Source: Virgibacillus proomii
GTDB taxonomy: Bacteria; Bacillota; Bacilli; Bacillales; Amphibacillaceae
Direction of reading: 5' to 3'
Assembly: GCF_900162615.1 (NCBI RefSeq)
Contig: NZ_FUFN01000008.1
Coordinates: forward strand, 248,001-312,000
Length of the DNA: 64,000 bases
Below, piece after piece: positions 24,573-33,442 of the stretch; the stretch's first letter is position 1; every line of letters starts with the position of its first letter. A model generated the notes under the pieces. The model searched no databases. It was not told the DNA's origin and saw only the letters and a list, made by a program, of their open reading frames with translations. The translations under genes and the position numbers were made by a program.

Positions 24573-25301
24573 TTATAAACTATAAAAAGATTGAATAATT
24601 GCTTTATCCTTTTCATCCAACTTTGATTCTTCAGCAGGTATCGTCGTTTCCTCCAACAATGTCGTTGCCATTAATTCATTCATCGACATCTCAGATGCTT
24701 CCGCTTTTTCTCTTATTTCTTTTGGAACATAAAACATCGCTATCTCCCATTCGGATTGTTGAACCGGTAAATCTTTCATCATATTATCAACTATCCTATT
24801 ATCAGCATTTTCCAGTAAACTAACCCCTACAAGCATTTGTCTTTTGTTATTAATCAATCCTGTCTCCTCTGTTTTATCTATAAACATCTGGACAACTTCT
24901 TTTAACTGCTTATTTTTATATTCACTAAGCTCTGCAACAACCAGCTCAGCTTCATCATTAATCGTTCGAATAGATTGAACAGAAAAATCCTCATTTACTC
25001 CAAATTCAATGCTGGGATTGATATCGATGCCCACATAAGCGAAAGTCTTATGTTTTTCCACTGCAAAATAAAAGGGGAAGACAAACAATAAAATAATACT
25101 AATAAATATAAAAAAACGCAAAAAAATACGATCGCTCCCCCAAAATGCTAACATGGAACGCTTATAGATGGGAAATGGCTTAAAGGCAACTTCCGATCCA
25201 ACTTTTCCCCCTTCTATCGGAATTGCTTTGTAAAAGGCGCCATCTCTTGTGAGCACTATCATATAATTGCGATGCTGTTCCATGATAATCCCTCTTTTCA
25301 C
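24573..25301 (-). CDS. rsgI: RsgI-type anti-sigma-I factor (short form)
   Basis: A 242-residue membrane protein. The N-terminal cytoplasmic RsgI domain (about 1-50, starting MKRGIIMEQHRNYMIVLTRD) is followed by one transmembrane helix (about 58-80) and an extracytoplasmic domain that includes the conserved block around YVGIDINPSIEFGVNE (given as YVGIDINPSIEF and GVNE). It should hold SigI inactive until an envelope or heat signal. The GTG start at 25301 overlaps the sigI stop codon by one base and gives the same N-terminus as B. subtilis RsgI (MRRGIIVE), so I prefer it to the ATG at 25283. It is shorter than B. subtilis RsgI (about 380 residues), lacking most of the disordered C-terminal tail. 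Confidence 0.85.
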   Translation of the reverse strand: MKRGIIMEQHRNYMIVLTRDGAFYKAIPIEGGKVGSEVAFKPFPIYKRSMLAFWGSDRIFLRFFIFISIILLFVFPFYFAVEKHKTFAYVGIDINPSIEFGVNEDFSVQSIRTINDEAELVVAELSEYKNKQLKEVVQMFIDKTEETGLINNKRQMLVGVSLLENADNRIVDNMMKDLPVQQSEWEIAMFYVPKEIREKAEASEMSMNELMATTLLEETTIPAEESKLDEKDKAIIQSFYSL

Positions 25302-26026
25302 TACTTCACCACCTTTAAATAGTCTTTTAAATATAAGTAATCTCCGGAGAGCACAATAAAAACAGCTAAAATATATTTTCTATTTCGCTCTAATGTTTTT
25401 TTACTAACATCGACCTTTTTAACCAGTTCCTTTATTGGCAGCTTCCGTTTTTTTAACACATATGCCCTTAATTTTTCATCATCAAAAAGGATTTTTGCAG
25501 TGCGAATAGCTGATTCACGGGCATCTCGATGTTTAGGCGACACTTCAGGCAATTCAGCTAAGCTTAATTTATATTTTTTCAGTTTCTCCTTATAATCTAG
25601 AATTTCTTCTCTTCGATACCATGCATCTTGTTCTAATTGATATTGCCGCTTTACTGCAACTATTTCCGTCGGGTTCTCCATCAGTTCTGCATCATACGTT
25701 TCATCAAGAGATATAGCAGCAGGACGCTTTTGCATATATCGAATATAATCGATAATTTTACGCTTAATTACTAATTTGGCAAACGCTAAAAACGAACTCC
25801 CCCTTTCTCGATTATACGACAAAACAGCCTCATTAAAAGCGGAAAGCGCTATGCTAAACTCATCATCTTTTTTAGGATCAATATATCGTTTACATACCTC
25901 TGATGCACATTTAGCAATAAAAGGCTGATACGTTTTCAATAAATAGTTTTGTACGGTTTGATCACCTTCCTGAACTAATTGAACCAGCTCTTCTAGGGGT
26001 AAATCATTTACGGATTTATGTACCAT
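25301..26026 (-). CDS. sigI: RNA polymerase sigma factor SigI
   Basis: A 241-residue sigma-70-related factor. Region 2 runs from about 15 to 100 (KYDEFSIALSAFNEAVLSY-like segment DDEFSIALSAFNEAV and SSFLAFAKLVIKRKIIDYIR), then a linker, and a C-terminal helix-turn-helix (about 200-240: KLPIKELVKKVDVSKKTLER). SigI acts in heat and cell-wall stress in B. subtilis and with RsgI paralogues in cellulosome control in clostridia. The partner anti-sigma gene follows with one base overlap. A possible self-activated promoter lies upstream. Start at the ATG behind AGGGGGG. Confidence 0.92.
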   Translation of the reverse strand: MVHKSVNDLPLEELVQLVQEGDQTVQNYLLKTYQPFIAKCASEVCKRYIDPKKDDEFSIALSAFNEAVLSYNRERGSSFLAFAKLVIKRKIIDYIRYMQKRPAAISLDETYDAELMENPTEIVAVKRQYQLEQDAWYRREEILDYKEKLKKYKLSLAELPEVSPKHRDARESAIRTAKILFDDEKLRAYVLKKRKLPIKELVKKVDVSKKTLERNRKYILAVFIVLSGDYLYLKDYLKVVK

Positions 26027-26052
26027 CAATGTAGGGCCCCCCTAGTTATTAT

Positions 26053-26085
26053 ATTTTTCGTTTCATTATTTATATTTTTGGGCGT
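26053..26085 (-). promoter_or_regulatory. Possible SigI-type autoregulatory promoter
   Basis: On the minus strand CGCCCAAAAA is followed about 19 bases later by CGAAAAA, resembling the CCC-AAA / CGAA elements described for SigI promoters. It lies about 30 bases upstream of the sigI start. sigI is known to be autoregulated, but the match is short. Confidence 0.4.
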
Positions 26086-26641
26086 ATAGACATGATCTTT
26101 TATTAGCTTTTTACTTCTTTTCATTAATTTTATATACATCACGATGTGTTCACCATCTTTTTATTTTTATTATCTTTTACAGTGCTGTAATGGCAGTTAA
26201 ATAAGGTCCACTCAAAAAGGTGGAATTCTTTAAGGAATGAAAATTAAATTTTTTCATTTTACTTCGTATCATAACTAGAAATGTCATTTCGACATTTTAT
26301 TCCTGTTTATTAAACAGTTCTACTTAATATGACAAGTTATTATATCTTAACGTATGAAACGATTTGTGGCTATCACAAAACAGTTACATTTTGTTTAAAT
26401 AAACGTAACTACCTGCTATCTATTATGTAACAAAAGCGACTGGATGTCTTTAGATAAAATTTACCTATGACCTTTTACTTATTACATATTTATTTATAGT
26501 AAAGTCTAAACAAATTCCGTATCTACAATTTTTAAAAATTTATCATAATAACGTTTCAAATCGATTCATTATTAACCAATACGACTATAGAACTTTAACC
26601 ATTAGCTCCATTCATAATACATAAACCGTAAAAGTTTCTGA
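26086..26641. other. AT-rich intergenic region without a gene
   Basis: About 550 bases between sigI and the next repeat. No open frame with a ribosome binding site, no strong hairpin and no repeat module could be supported. Confidence 0.45.
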
Positions 26642-26976
26642 TTTATAAAATGAAACTTCAGTCAGTGGGATTTTTCCTTCATCCCCCACTGATAAGAAGA
26701 GGAACAAAAGCTAAATTTCAGGCATCCTTGAAAATAAAAAACATAACATTCAATCGCTTGTTGAAGCTTCTCTGTCCCTATCGATTCGATCCGAACAAAT
26801 CAGGCATTTAAGCTTCGTTATTTTCCACGTAATCTTCTACGTATTATCACATGAGATTCTTGCAGAACTCTAGATACGAGATTAGAAAAACTTGGCTTGT
26901 ACGAAAGCTATCGTTTTTCTTATAGATAAAGCCCCAAAGTTTTATACTTTTCTATAGTGTAAAAAAGAGGCTTTTA
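26642..26976 (+). repeat. Repeat copy 9: A start, D insert, A middle, then module B
   Basis: ATAAAATGAAACTTC is followed by hairpin 1 of a distinct subtype (TCAGTGGGAT with ATCCCCCACTGA), then GAACAAAAGCTA and a D module (CATCCTTGAAAATAAAAAAC ... TTGTTGAAGCTTCTCTGTCC), then the A middle GAACAAATCAGGCATTTAAG. The A end is decayed (ACTCTAGATACGAGATTAG). Module B follows from TTAGAAAAACTTGG (26882) with a shortened hairpin and the TATACTTTTCTATAG right arm. Confidence 0.75.
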
Positions 26977-27187
26977 GATTATACCAAGTCTACATATGAT
27001 ATATTTAATAAAAGAAAACAAATTTTCCTTTTTTTAATCAAACATCTTAAAATAGGGCAACGCTCATTGGGGTTTTCCATTAATTTATCACTAATGATTA
27101 AGTTGGACCATTCAGGCCTTTAATGGAAGTTGAACTTATTTACTCCCTTCCAAATTAAGACTGTTCAGATGATAAGGAGAGAGTGTA

Positions 27188-27748
27188 ATGAAAGAAATTA
27201 CTCAACACAGAAAGAAAATTACGGAACGAAAAATTCGTTATGATGGGAGCATTGAGGAACATTGTTGTATTCAACTGAAAAGGAAGGATAACACGATCGT
27301 CGTTTTTCATGAAATACGTCAATCGTTTACTATCACTGGAAATCAGAATCAAATAACGATCCCTAAAGGAAGTTATACAACCGCCTATTACTGGAGAAAT
27401 AAGCCATTCAACTTGTATTTTTGGAGAGACGTGAAAGGAAATTTTTTAGGGGCATATTTTAATATCGTCCGAAACACGATGATTAAAAATAACCTCGTTT
27501 CATTTGAAGATTTAATTATTGATGTCTTCGTTCTTCCAAGTGGGGAGTATGTTGTATTAGATGAAGACGAGTTGCCTTCAGAGCTGCCACAATTTGAGAA
27601 TGGATTTGTTCAACGTTCCCTAAATAATTTAGTAGTTTCAAAAAACCTTTTGCTAGAGCAGGTCATTGCTGAAACAGATACGATATTCAGCCATAATGCT
27701 CATTATTACAGATGGCAAAGTAGCTTATCTACATTCCTTACAGAATAG
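27188..27748 (+). CDS. DUF402-domain protein
   Basis: A 186-residue soluble protein. The central and C-terminal parts show the DUF402 pattern: YFWRDVKGNFLGAYFNIVR (about 77-95), then a hydrophobic-acidic strand FEDLIIDVFVLPSGEYVVLD (about 106-125) and DEDELPSEL. In structurally known members this forms a beta barrel that binds divalent metal and hydrolyses nucleoside di- or triphosphates (Ntdp) or acts in fosfomycin synthesis (FomD). It resembles B. subtilis YgaC in size. The exact substrate is unknown. GATAAGGAGAGAG precedes the ATG, and it has its own terminator. Confidence 0.78.
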   Translation: MKEITQHRKKITERKIRYDGSIEEHCCIQLKRKDNTIVVFHEIRQSFTITGNQNQITIPKGSYTTAYYWRNKPFNLYFWRDVKGNFLGAYFNIVRNTMIKNNLVSFEDLIIDVFVLPSGEYVVLDEDELPSELPQFENGFVQRSLNNLVVSKNLLLEQVIAETDTIFSHNAHYYRWQSSLSTFLTE

Positions 27749-27858
27749 TTGAGGCATGTATTGCGATACGTTATAAGGAACAAGCTGAACTGTTATCGAT
27801 AAAAGCCCTTACTTCCTGCGCTTTCGATTATCTAGTAGCATATGTTCTTTGATACAAG

Positions 27859-27902
27859 AGCTGCCATGAAGTGATTAAAAAAGACTTCTGGCAGCTTTTT
27901 AG
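27859..27902 (+). terminator. Terminator of the DUF402 gene
   Basis: AGCTGCCA plus GAAGT pair with ACTTC plus TGGCAGCT around an A-rich loop, followed by TTTT. It may also serve the convergent protease gene less efficiently. Confidence 0.8.
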
Positions 27903-27941
27903 TAGTAATTATATGTTTACCTCATTCAAGTTAGTTGATGC

Positions 27942-28760
27942 TTATTTTTTATACTTATAATAGTAGTCAATTGGATAAAATAGACCTACTTTTCCATACT
28001 CCTCATGATCCAATGTCGCAAAGATAATCCCAATCACTTCACCTGCTTCATTAAACACCGGACTGCCACTGTTGCCTCGATATACTGGGGCTTGGATCAT
28101 CACGACAGCTTCTTTCCATGATTCTAATGTTGTATAATCGATTATTTTTCCTTGATTAGCTATCCCATTAAATTGCAAAGGGTTTCCAATAAAGCGAATA
28201 GGCTCATTTTTCTCAATTACTGCCCTTTCTGCTAAATCCAGAAATGGTACCTTTTCTGCATCATCAATTTCTATTATTGCTAAGTCTACAGAAGGATAGG
28301 TTTCTGTTACCTTAGCCTGGAACAAACCGTCTTCTGGGAATGCTATGATTACTGTCTGTTCCCCCTCTACCACGTGATGATTCGTCAGGATTTTCCCATC
28401 TGCTGTTATGGAGAAGCCCGTTCCTTTCGAATCATCCGTTTCAATCGTAACAACAGCTTCTTTATAGGCTTGAATATCTTCTTGCAGCGAAAGTTTAGCC
28501 GAAGTAACTAAAAAGTCAATGGCAGGGAGTGAAAAGGTTCTAGGAATAATCGCAATTACATTTAAAAAAAGAGCGACGGCTATTAGCCAAAACGCCCATT
28601 TTGGAAAAGGGCGTTTTGGCTTGTGATGTTGCTTTGCTTCTCTTTCTCTAGCGAATGCTTTTTCCCGTTCTTTCTGTACTAATTCATAAAGTTCTTCATC
28701 ATCGATTTCCTCATATAAATCCTCATCAATAATATCGTGCTGATTCTCCTTTTTGTCCAT
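27942..28760 (-). CDS. Membrane-anchored HtrA-like serine protease without PDZ domain
   Basis: A 272-residue trypsin-like (S1C) protein. The first 50 residues are highly charged and cytoplasmic, followed by one transmembrane helix (about 55-72) and an extracytoplasmic protease domain with the complete triad: His129 (LTNHHVV), Asp159 (PSVDLAI) and Ser231 (RGNSGSP). It stops directly after the protease domain, so the PDZ domain of HtrA/DegP is absent. Cleavage of misfolded or signalling proteins at the outer membrane face is inferred from the family. Start set at the ATG four bases behind GAGGTGG, not the earlier ATG at 28778. It follows bmrD after 24 bases and may be cotranscribed. Confidence 0.85.
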   Translation of the reverse strand: MDKKENQHDIIDEDLYEEIDDEELYELVQKEREKAFAREREAKQHHKPKRPFPKWAFWLIAVALFLNVIAIIPRTFSLPAIDFLVTSAKLSLQEDIQAYKEAVVTIETDDSKGTGFSITADGKILTNHHVVEGEQTVIIAFPEDGLFQAKVTETYPSVDLAIIEIDDAEKVPFLDLAERAVIEKNEPIRFIGNPLQFNGIANQGKIIDYTTLESWKEAVVMIQAPVYRGNSGSPVFNEAGEVIGIIFATLDHEEYGKVGLFYPIDYYYKYKK

Positions 28761-28784
28761 AAGCCACCTCAGATTCATACCAAA

Positions 28785-30812
28785 TTAAACAGCAGACTTG
28801 CTGTGACTATTTTGCTGCATTTGATACATTTGATAATAATAGCCTTTTTCCTGCATCAGTTCTACATGAGTTCCTCTTTCTTTTATCGTACCATGATCAA
28901 GCACAAAAATGATATCAGCTTGCTGTATTGTGGATAACCGGTGCGCGATTACTAACGTGGTCCTTCCTTTTTTAAGTACCTCCAATGCATGTTGAATAAT
29001 TGTTTCTGTTTCTGTATCGATATTGGCAGTAGCTTCATCTAATATAAGAATTGCAGGATCGAAAGCTAGTGCCCGAGCAAAGGAAATCAGCTGTCTTTCT
29101 CCTAAGGAAAATCTCGTTCCCCCTTCACCCACTTTTTCTTCATACTTATCTGGAAGCCTTTCAATAAAATAATCTGCACCTACAGCCTTTAAGGCCTGTT
29201 TTGCCACTTCTGGCGAAATCCTCGGGTCATTCATCGTTACATTTGATAATAGGCTTCCTGAAAACAGAAATGGATCTTGCAGCACAATTCCCATATGACT
29301 CCTCACCTGTTGACGTGACCACTCTCGTATAGGATAACCATCAATGATAATCTCGCCTTTTTGTGGATCATAAAAGCGAAATAACAGATTCATAATCGAG
29401 CTTTTTCCAGAACCTGTATGTCCTACAAAAGCCGCTGTTTCCCCGGGCTTTACTTCAAAGGACAGATTTTTCAGCACATACTCCCTTTCATTATATGCAA
29501 AAGAAACACGGTCAAATTGGATGTGACCTTGATAACGTTTGATCGGTTGAGTTACAAGATCTTCCCCATCCCGATCTAATAGTGCAAATACACGATTTCC
29601 AGCGACACGTGCCTGTTCTATTAATGGCAGCTGATTCACAATATCTGTAACAGGCTCAAATAATCTTGTTAGATAATCAACAAACGCATAAAGTAAACCA
29701 ATCGATATGGCACTGGAAGGTTCCAATGAAAATGAGCCAAAATACCAAATAAATCCTACAAATGCAATGTTTCGAAATACGGTAACTAAATTATAGGAGG
29801 TTAAGGCACTTAACTTTACTAATTTACGTTGATAAATGAAATGTCTTTCATTTAGAACTTCAAAACCTTCTTTTGTCTTCCGTTCACGCCGGAATGCCTG
29901 AATGATTGGCATTCCTTGAATCGCTTCGTTGATATTGCCATTAATTTCGCTGATGGTTGAACGAATTACTGTATTATACTTTGTGCCGTAATGCTTATAG
30001 AGCTTCATCCACCCATAAATTAAAGGAATAAGCAATAAGCACCATGCTGCTAACTTAGCATCTAAAATAAACAGCGCTACGAAAATGCCTCCCATGTAAA
30101 TAACACTTGTTACAATAATCGATAATACGCGCTCGTATAAATCACGAATAGCCTCCGTATCATTGGTAATTCTCGAAACAATTTTTCCTGCTGGTTGATC
30201 GATAAAATAAGTAATTGGCACTCGATGAATATGATCAAATAAATCATTACGCATTTTTTTAACAATCCTATTCGACGCCTTTTGTAATAAAAAGGTTTGA
30301 TAAAATTGGAAAAATCCAGCAATAATAAGTAAGCACATATAAAGTCCCAACAAGTATAAAATCGGTCGTTGCTCTGGTTTAAAAAATGGGTAAATCTCCG
30401 CTAATGATAACTTTTCACCTTTGACTTGAAGCTGATCTTGACCAGCAGAAATAATAATCATATCCTTTTCAACGGATCTTTTTCCTTCGAGTGGCATTTC
30501 TTCATTGATAAAATAATAGTCTGTATCAATTGCTAAAATAGTTGCAACCTCACCGGTAGTTTGGTCTGTTTCCTCAACTCGATTTGCCCGTTTATAGTTC
30601 TTTCCTTGATAAACTACTGTATATGAATCATCCTTTTCTTCAACTTGTTGCCATGCTCCTTCAATCCCAAGGATATGATCATCAATTACTTTTTTTGCAA
30701 TTAGTGGTCCCGCCAATTCAAGTGTCACAGCAATAAGTAAGCAAATTAAGCCAATGATAATACCTTTTTTAAATTGTAATGCATACAAAAACAATCGCTT
30801 TTCTGTTGACAT
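28785..30812 (-). CDS. bmrD: Heterodimeric multidrug ABC exporter subunit BmrD
   Basis: A 675-residue ABC half-transporter with six transmembrane helices, then an ATPase domain with Walker A GHTGSGKSS, signature LGERQLISFARALAF (the variant FSLGERQ) and Walker B ILILDEATANID with an intact catalytic Glu. Between TM1 and TM2 (about residues 50-140) there is a large extracellular insert, a mark of BmrD (673 residues in B. subtilis). Together with BmrC it exports drugs in an ATP-driven cycle. Its start overlaps the bmrC stop by one base (TAATG), so translation is coupled. Confidence 0.9.
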   Translation of the reverse strand: MSTEKRLFLYALQFKKGIIIGLICLLIAVTLELAGPLIAKKVIDDHILGIEGAWQQVEEKDDSYTVVYQGKNYKRANRVEETDQTTGEVATILAIDTDYYFINEEMPLEGKRSVEKDMIIISAGQDQLQVKGEKLSLAEIYPFFKPEQRPILYLLGLYMCLLIIAGFFQFYQTFLLQKASNRIVKKMRNDLFDHIHRVPITYFIDQPAGKIVSRITNDTEAIRDLYERVLSIIVTSVIYMGGIFVALFILDAKLAAWCLLLIPLIYGWMKLYKHYGTKYNTVIRSTISEINGNINEAIQGMPIIQAFRRERKTKEGFEVLNERHFIYQRKLVKLSALTSYNLVTVFRNIAFVGFIWYFGSFSLEPSSAISIGLLYAFVDYLTRLFEPVTDIVNQLPLIEQARVAGNRVFALLDRDGEDLVTQPIKRYQGHIQFDRVSFAYNEREYVLKNLSFEVKPGETAAFVGHTGSGKSSIMNLLFRFYDPQKGEIIIDGYPIREWSRQQVRSHMGIVLQDPFLFSGSLLSNVTMNDPRISPEVAKQALKAVGADYFIERLPDKYEEKVGEGGTRFSLGERQLISFARALAFDPAILILDEATANIDTETETIIQHALEVLKKGRTTLVIAHRLSTIQQADIIFVLDHGTIKERGTHVELMQEKGYYYQMYQMQQNSHSKSAV

Positions 30813-32560
30813 TACTGAGACACCTCCTCATTTTCAAGTTGTTGCTGTACGTATTGGGTATAATACCACCCTTGATTAGCAATCAATTGTTCATGGGTAC
30901 CCGTTTCTACAATTTTTCCATCTTCTAAGACAATGATTTGATCGGCATGTGTAATAGCTGACAAACGATGTGCTGCAATGAGTGTCGTCTTATTTTTTCT
31001 CTCTTTACGCAAATGCTCCATAATTTTTGCTTCCGTCTTACCATCAACTGCTGATAAAGAATCATCAAGTATTAGAATCTCCGGATCCTTAATAAAAGCT
31101 CGAGCTAATGCCACTCGTTGCTTTTGTCCGCCGGACAACGTAACTCCGCTTTCACCGACTTGAGTATCTAAACCGTTAGGGAGTTGTTTTATATCATCTA
31201 AGAAATGTGCCTGTTCTAATACACGGAAGATTTCTTCATCTGTTGCATCTTCTCTACCAAATTGAATATTTTCACGTATCGTTTTAGAAAATAGTATTTG
31301 ATCTTGAGGAACATAGCCGATCCATGAGCGGATTGTTTCTAATGAGAGAGCACCGATATTCGTTCCTGATATGGTTATTTCTCCTTTAATACCAGGATAT
31401 TGTCGTAATAACAATTTAAACAATGTTGTTTTTCCGGCTCCTGTTTTCCCCACTATTCCGAGTGTCTGCCCTTTGTTTACGATAAATGAAATAGACGAGA
31501 GCTGATCGGTTTTTGTATAGGGATACGAAAATGAGACATCAGAAAATTTAATGTTATCTACTAATTCTGCTTGCAATGGGTTAGGAGGATCTACTACATC
31601 CGCCTTATAATTTAACATGTGGTTTACCCTATCTAACGAAGCATTTCCTCGTTGGAGAATATTTATTAATTCCCCAACTGCAAACATAGGCCAGATCAGC
31701 ATTCCTAAATAAACATTAAAGGTAACCAAATCTCCGAGTGTAATGATATTTTCAAACACTAAAAACGAACCGTAGCCAAGCCCGATGGTGTATGATAATC
31801 CAACTAAAACCTGCATCGTGGGTTCAAATAATGCATCGATTTTAGCTACCTCAATATTTTTCTTATACACATCTGTAGTCATTTCTTGAAATTGTTTTGT
31901 ATTTTGGTTTTCTTGAACAAACGCTCGAATTACTCGAACTCCTCGAACCGATTCCAATACTTCATTATTCATTTCACCAAAAGCATGTTGCGCTTTGGAA
32001 AATCGTTCATGTATCACTGCACCATATTTATTCATGGCGACTGCCATAATCGGTAGTGGAATTAAAGCAGCAGCCGTTAACTGCCAACTAATTGTAAAAC
32101 CCATCATTGCAATAATCATTAGCATAAAAATGCTTGAATCAACAAGCGTTAGAACACCGAAACCAGCCGTTAAACTAATTGCCTTCAAATCATTTGTACT
32201 GCGTGCCATTAAATCTCCCGTCCGAAATTTACTAAAAAAGGTAGGAGTCATGGTCAGAAAATGCTGCATCAATTTACTTCGCATCCACTTTTCTAAAATG
32301 ACAGCACCACTAAACAATGTGTAGTCCCATAAAAAGGAAATACCATAATGGATAATTATTATTAGCATATATCCAACAATAATTGCAGTTAGCAATTTCA
32401 TCGTTAATGTTTCAAATTGAATATGATCAATCGTATATCCGGCTAGTTTAGGAGGGATTAAACCGATCGCACTAGCTGTAATTAAAGCTATGATTGCTAG
32501 GGTATACCGTTTCCAATAATGTTGAAAGAACCATTTTAATTTAACAAATACTTGAAACAA
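30812..32560 (-). CDS. bmrC: Heterodimeric multidrug ABC exporter subunit BmrC
   Basis: A 582-residue ABC half-transporter (B. subtilis BmrC has 585). It has six transmembrane helices, Walker A GKTGAGKTT, signature LSGGQKQRVALARAF and Walker B ILILDDSLSAVD. The catalytic Glu is replaced by Asp, so this is the degenerate site of the heterodimer, as in BmrC; the partner BmrD keeps Glu. Start chosen at the TTG that gives FQVFVKLKWFF, matching the BmrC N-terminus, with GAAGAAGGTG before it; a GTG 11 codons earlier has no ribosome binding site. Expression is probably controlled by the leader peptide and attenuator at 32800-33053, like bmrB in B. subtilis. Confidence 0.9.
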   Translation of the reverse strand: MFQVFVKLKWFFQHYWKRYTLAIIALITASAIGLIPPKLAGYTIDHIQFETLTMKLLTAIIVGYMLIIIIHYGISFLWDYTLFSGAVILEKWMRSKLMQHFLTMTPTFFSKFRTGDLMARSTNDLKAISLTAGFGVLTLVDSSIFMLMIIAMMGFTISWQLTAAALIPLPIMAVAMNKYGAVIHERFSKAQHAFGEMNNEVLESVRGVRVIRAFVQENQNTKQFQEMTTDVYKKNIEVAKIDALFEPTMQVLVGLSYTIGLGYGSFLVFENIITLGDLVTFNVYLGMLIWPMFAVGELINILQRGNASLDRVNHMLNYKADVVDPPNPLQAELVDNIKFSDVSFSYPYTKTDQLSSISFIVNKGQTLGIVGKTGAGKTTLFKLLLRQYPGIKGEITISGTNIGALSLETIRSWIGYVPQDQILFSKTIRENIQFGREDATDEEIFRVLEQAHFLDDIKQLPNGLDTQVGESGVTLSGGQKQRVALARAFIKDPEILILDDSLSAVDGKTEAKIMEHLRKERKNKTTLIAAHRLSAITHADQIIVLEDGKIVETGTHEQLIANQGWYYTQYVQQQLENEEVSQ

Positions 32561-32637
32561 ACTAACACCTTCTTCTCTTTTATTCTCGTTCACTAAACCA
32601 GTTTCATGATAATCATAAAAAATCGGCTAACATTCTC

Positions 32638-32801
32638 TATAAAGTGAAACTTCATTCAGTAGGAGTTTTCTTCCATCTCCTACTGAATGTTAGCTTGAAC
32701 GAATCGGGCATTTAGGTGCCGTTTTCTTCCACTTAGACCCTTTTGTATCAACTCAAGGCTCTTGAATTGGGGGTCTTACGGCACCTTACATGCGGGATAA
32801 A
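32638..32801 (+). repeat. Repeat copy 10: intact single A core
   Basis: It starts TATAAAGTGAAACTTC and ends GCGGGATAAA (32793-32801). Hairpin 1 is CATTCAGTAGGAG/CTCCTACTGAATG, then GAACGAATCGGGCATTTAGG, and hairpin 2 closes with GGTGCCG/CGGCACC. The optional 26-base segment is absent. It sits inside the 5' leader of bmrC, in the opposite orientation to the gene. Confidence 0.9.
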
Positions 32802-32803
32802 TT

Positions 32804-32842
32804 ACAAAAAAACACGTATTCGCCCATGACGAATACGTGTTT
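32804..32842 (-). terminator. Second leader terminator before bmrC
   Basis: AACACGTATTCG pairs with CGAATACGTGTT (12 bp) around a 6-8 base loop, followed on the minus strand by TTTTTTTGT. It comes directly after the attenuator and before the repeat. Confidence 0.85.
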
Positions 32843-32852
32843 AGGGAAAAAG

Positions 32853-32900
32853 ACAAAAAAATACACTTGAAAAGTCACAGACAGATGTGACCCTAGTGTA
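32853..32900 (-). terminator. Attenuator terminator of the bmrCD leader
   Basis: On the minus strand TACACT ... AGTGTA forms the outer stem and GTCACA/TGTGAC the inner stem, followed by TTTTTTTGTC. The GGGTCACA arm can instead pair with GTGTGACC (32939-32946 on the plus strand as GGTCACAC), which lies inside the leader peptide gene, giving a mutually exclusive antiterminator. Confidence 0.75.
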
Positions 32901-32920
32901 CGAACATGATAAGTCTACGT

Positions 32921-32995
32921 TTAAAAAGATCCAGCTGAGGTCACACGAATAGATATATAATTAAAAGTTATTTGAGCAATGTTCATTTTAATCAT
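32921..32995 (-). CDS. Leader peptide of the bmrCD attenuator
   Basis: A 24-residue frame starting MIKMNIAQ and ending TSAGSF. The ATG is eight bases behind a perfect AGGAGG, and a TTGACT-N17-TATAAT promoter is 30 bases further up. Codons 17-19 (CGT GTG ACC) contain the strand that can pair with the 5' arm of the terminator behind the stop codon. In normal translation the ribosome would cover this strand and let the terminator form; ribosomes halted early by an antibiotic would leave it free to form the antiterminator. B. subtilis bmrCD has a leader peptide (BmrB, 54 residues) with this kind of control; the peptide here is unrelated in length. Function is inferred. Confidence 0.72.
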   Translation of the reverse strand: MIKMNIAQITFNYISIRVTSAGSF

Positions 32996-33024
32996 GATAA
33001 TGACCTCCTATTTTATTCTAACTT

Positions 33025-33053
33025 ATTATAGATGGAAGAATTTGATAAGTCAA
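33025..33053 (-). promoter_or_regulatory. Sigma-A promoter of the bmrCD leader
   Basis: TTGACT (33048-33053) and TATAAT (33025-33030) with a 17-base spacer on the minus strand. The predicted start is just ahead of the leader peptide ribosome binding site. Confidence 0.85.
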
Positions 33054-33442
33054 TAGATTTTTTGCACATTTCTAAATTTATTTTCACTATTTATAACTGC
33101 AGAAAAATGTTGTTTGGCTTCTGTATGAAGAAATACATGCCCTTTCATCGCTTCAACATAAAGGCAAACTTTACATCAATTAGATAGCGGATAAATTAGA
33201 AACATTCCTCACATACTAAATGATAAATAAATTTCTCAACCTAGTTCTTTAATGTATTCACTACCAAAGTTAACTGAGTTCCCTCATGGAAAAATATCAG
33301 TTTCATTACATTTTATTAAATAATCATGCTTTTTAACGTATATTGGAAATTTTTCTAAGAAGCCATTCCTCTATACGATGCCCATAACAATTTTTATCAA
33401 AATAAAATATTGAATGAAAGGTGTGAAATTAAGGAGGGAATT
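33054..33442. other. Intergenic region between bmr leader and ger operon
   Basis: About 390 AT-rich bases. GATGCCCATAACA near 33379-33391 could be the -10 of a forespore promoter for the ger operon, but I could not find a convincing -35. Nothing else is supported. Confidence 0.4.
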
